DNA from: Rhodospirillales bacterium
GTDB lineage: Bacteria > Pseudomonadota > Alphaproteobacteria > Rhodospirillales_A > JACZKS01
Direction: 5' to 3'
DNA: 64,000 nt
NCBI GenBank assembly: GCA_018648445.1
Contig: JABGRG010000006.1
Coordinates: forward strand, 15,186 to 79,185
In this document: positions 62,627 through 64,000 of the stretch, piece after piece
Numbering within the stretch: the stretch's first letter is position 1
How the letters are laid out: every line of letters begins with the position of its first letter
The notes under the pieces: model-generated
The model's database searches: none
The model's input: only the letters and a program-made list of their open reading frames with translations
Told to the model about the DNA's origin: nothing
Position numbers and translations under genes: made by a program

Positions 62627-63502
62627 TTATGTTTTTTCGCCCGACAGCAGCGTGATGAGGCTGGTGAAGTCCATCCTCCCGCCGCCGCGCGCCTGGATCA
62701 GCGCATAGAATTGCTCGATCATGGCGGTGGTTGGAATGCGCGCGCCGTTGTTCCGCGCCTCGCCGGTCACGATCCCCAAATCTTTGCGCATCCAATCGAC
62801 CGCGAAACCGAAATCAAACTCGCCCCTGGACATGGTCAGGGCCCGGTTATCCATCTGCCATGATTGCGCCGAACCCTTTGAAAGCACTACAAGTACAAGC
62901 GGGATATCAAGATTTGCGCATTGGGCGAAATGCACGGCCTCCGACAGCCCCTGAAGCACGCCGGCAATGCAAATCTGATTGACCATCTTAGTCAATTGCC
63001 CGGCCCCTGCCGGTCCCATCAAGGTAACGGCATGGGCAAAACACGCCATAAGGGGGCGCGCCCGCTCAAAATCCTTCTCGTCGCCACCGACCATAGCGGT
63101 CAAAACACCTTTTTCGGCCCCAATCTGGCCGCCGGAAACCGGCGCGTCCAGAAAGTGCGAGCCGGCCCCCATCGCCGCTTCATTCATTTCCCGGGCAGCC
63201 ACAGCCGAGACCGTACTGTGATCGACCCAGATCGCCCCGTCGCCAAGACCTGCCAGAACGCCGCTCTCACCAAAAGCAATGGAGCGCAAATCGTCGTCGT
63301 TGCCCACACAAGTAAAGACGAATTCGGCCCCACGCGCCGCTTCCGCCGGGCTGGAGGCCGTTTTTCCGCCGTAATCCGTGGCCCAGCTTTGTGCCTTGGC
63401 CGCCGTGCGGTTAAACACTGTTACCTGGTGGCCCGCCTTGACCAGATGACCGGCCATGGGATAACCCATATTGCCCAAACCGATGAATGCCGCTGTACTC
63501 AT
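62627..63502 (-). CDS. Beta-hydroxyacid dehydrogenase (3-hydroxyisobutyrate type)
   Basis: 291-aa NAD(P)-dependent oxidoreductase. The nucleotide motif FIGLGNMGYPMAGHLVKAGH is at the start. Substrate signature FLDAPVSGGQIGAEKG, with GPAGAGQLTKMVNQICIAG carrying the catalytic lysine. Candidates are 3-hydroxyisobutyrate, tartronate semialdehyde or related beta-hydroxyacids; not determinable. It overlaps the inositol-phosphatase-like gene by four bases and is probably co-transcribed behind it. Confidence 0.9.
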   Translation of the reverse strand: MSTAAFIGLGNMGYPMAGHLVKAGHQVTVFNRTAAKAQSWATDYGGKTASSPAEAARGAEFVFTCVGNDDDLRSIAFGESGVLAGLGDGAIWVDHSTVSAVAAREMNEAAMGAGSHFLDAPVSGGQIGAEKGVLTAMVGGDEKDFERARPLMACFAHAVTLMGPAGAGQLTKMVNQICIAGVLQGLSEAVHFAQCANLDIPLVLVVLSKGSAQSWQMDNRALTMSRGEFDFGFAVDWMRKDLGIVTGEARNNGARIPTTAMIEQFYALIQARGGGRMDFTSLITLLSGEKT

Positions 63503-64000
63503 GATCGTTCACTCCCATCCTCGAACAAAACGGGCCGCAAGGCTTGCCAGTCATCCGCATTGGGGGCGACCAGAAGCGGTCCTTCAATAATGCCGTCCGC
63601 CGGGCCGTAAGCCGCGCCCGTTTTGCACAGGGCGGCATGTCCCCCCGCTTCGCGGTGCACAAGTATGCCCGCCGCATGGTCCCAGGGTTTCAGCCATCTG
63701 CCAAAGCGCGCAAAATGCAGACGCCCGCGCACCATATCCATGTATTCGCGGCCGGCGCATCGGTAATGCACCAATTTCGCAGGCATCGGGTGACCATTTA
63801 TCGGCCCGCGCTCGGCCAGGCGTCTTCTCACCCTTTTTGGAGCCGTGCCGGTCATCGCCGATATTTTGATGTCGCTGGGAATTTCAAGCCGGGTTCCATC
63901 GTCCATCCAGGCCCCCTCGCCCGCTCCGGCCATAGCCGTGACATCGGCTACCGGGTCATGTATCCAGCCGGCCAGCGTTTCGCCGCCGGCGACCAAGGCC
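63499..64000 (-). CDS. Inositol monophosphatase-family phosphatase, 5' end outside window
   Basis: C-terminal part (about 166 residues visible) of a Li-sensitive Mg-dependent phosphatase family protein; its start lies beyond base 64000. The conserved C-terminal metal/substrate motif is RWLKPWDHAAGILVHREAGG (WDxAAG). The proximal EExxxDGT/metal motifs are off the window. Relatives hydrolyse inositol phosphate, fructose-1,6-bisphosphate or PAP. It is upstream of the beta-hydroxyacid dehydrogenase in a probable operon. Confidence 0.85.
   Translation of the reverse strand, partial: ALVAGGETLAGWIHDPVADVTAMAGAGEGAWMDDGTRLEIPSDIKISAMTGTAPKRVRRRLAERGPINGHPMPAKLVHYRCAGREYMDMVRGRLHFARFGRWLKPWDHAAGILVHREAGGHAALCKTGAAYGPADGIIEGPLLVAPNADDWQALRPVLFEDGSERS

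Overview
The window looks like chromosomal DNA of a free-living alphaproteobacterium, most likely Rhodospirillales-like. This is an inference from gene content and order. recG, sdhE and mfd sit together, as do rlpA, a D,D-carboxypeptidase, tmk, holB, metG, tatD, a PhnP-like hydrolase and mazG. A PleD/PopA-like pair of c-di-GMP proteins is present, and glnB-glnA is preceded by a sigma-54 promoter and an NtrC-type site. The tRNA-His keeps the classical G-1:C73 pair, which argues against the alphaproteobacterial clade that lost it. The species cannot be named from this sequence alone.

Region by region: 1-5.3 kb holds a DMT permease (cut by the window edge), a quinone-oxidoreductase-like enzyme, the glnBA nitrogen operon on the minus strand, a TauE/SafE permease and a Cys-rich DUF1847 protein. 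5.3-9.4 kb has tRNA-His and the sugar-phosphate operon tkt-fba-rpe behind a recognisable promoter. 9.4-13.5 kb has an SLC13-type transporter with a tandem Usp protein, a 130-bp inverted-repeat element, a DsrE-like/TusA sulfur-carrier pair and a GcvR-like ACT protein. 13.6-16.4 kb has two exported unknowns, a Nudix hydrolase and a lone cyclic-nucleotide-binding protein. 16.6-18.9 kb encodes an octahaem cytochrome c of the tetrathionate-reductase family plus its cytochrome b. 19.1-31.5 kb has DUF502, MmgE/PrpD, SDR, MntP, two unknowns, recG, sdhE, mfd and a beta-CASP hydrolase.

31.5-38 kb contains an FrnE/DsbA-like oxidoreductase whose upstream region is occupied by a 261-bp MITE-like element. 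It also has a REC-REC-degenerate-GGDEF protein (PopA-like) beside an intact REC-GGDEF cyclase, a DUF1800 lipoprotein/DUF1501 Tat-substrate pair, and tRNA-Ser with a partial 3'-end duplication. 38.2-45 kb has MscS, a sugar kinase pair, a complete GltIJKL-type amino-acid ABC transporter with an internal hairpin after gltI, and an aldo/keto reductase. 45-52.4 kb has a response regulator with an unrecognised output domain next to a CHASE2-PAS histidine kinase, then a LarA-like racemase/epimerase with a mannitol/fructuronate-type dehydrogenase, and a YdcF-like protein. 52.4-64 kb is mostly housekeeping: peptidoglycan enzymes, tmk, holB, metG, tatD, mazG, a lipoprotein, a beta-hydroxyacid dehydrogenase and a partial inositol-monophosphatase-family gene.

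I see no CRISPR array, prophage, transposase or recognisable defence island. The points most worth following are the PopA-like c-di-GMP receptor pair, the CHASE2 kinase/orphan-output regulator, the two MITE-like elements touching gene ends, and the glnBA sigma-54/NtrC control region.
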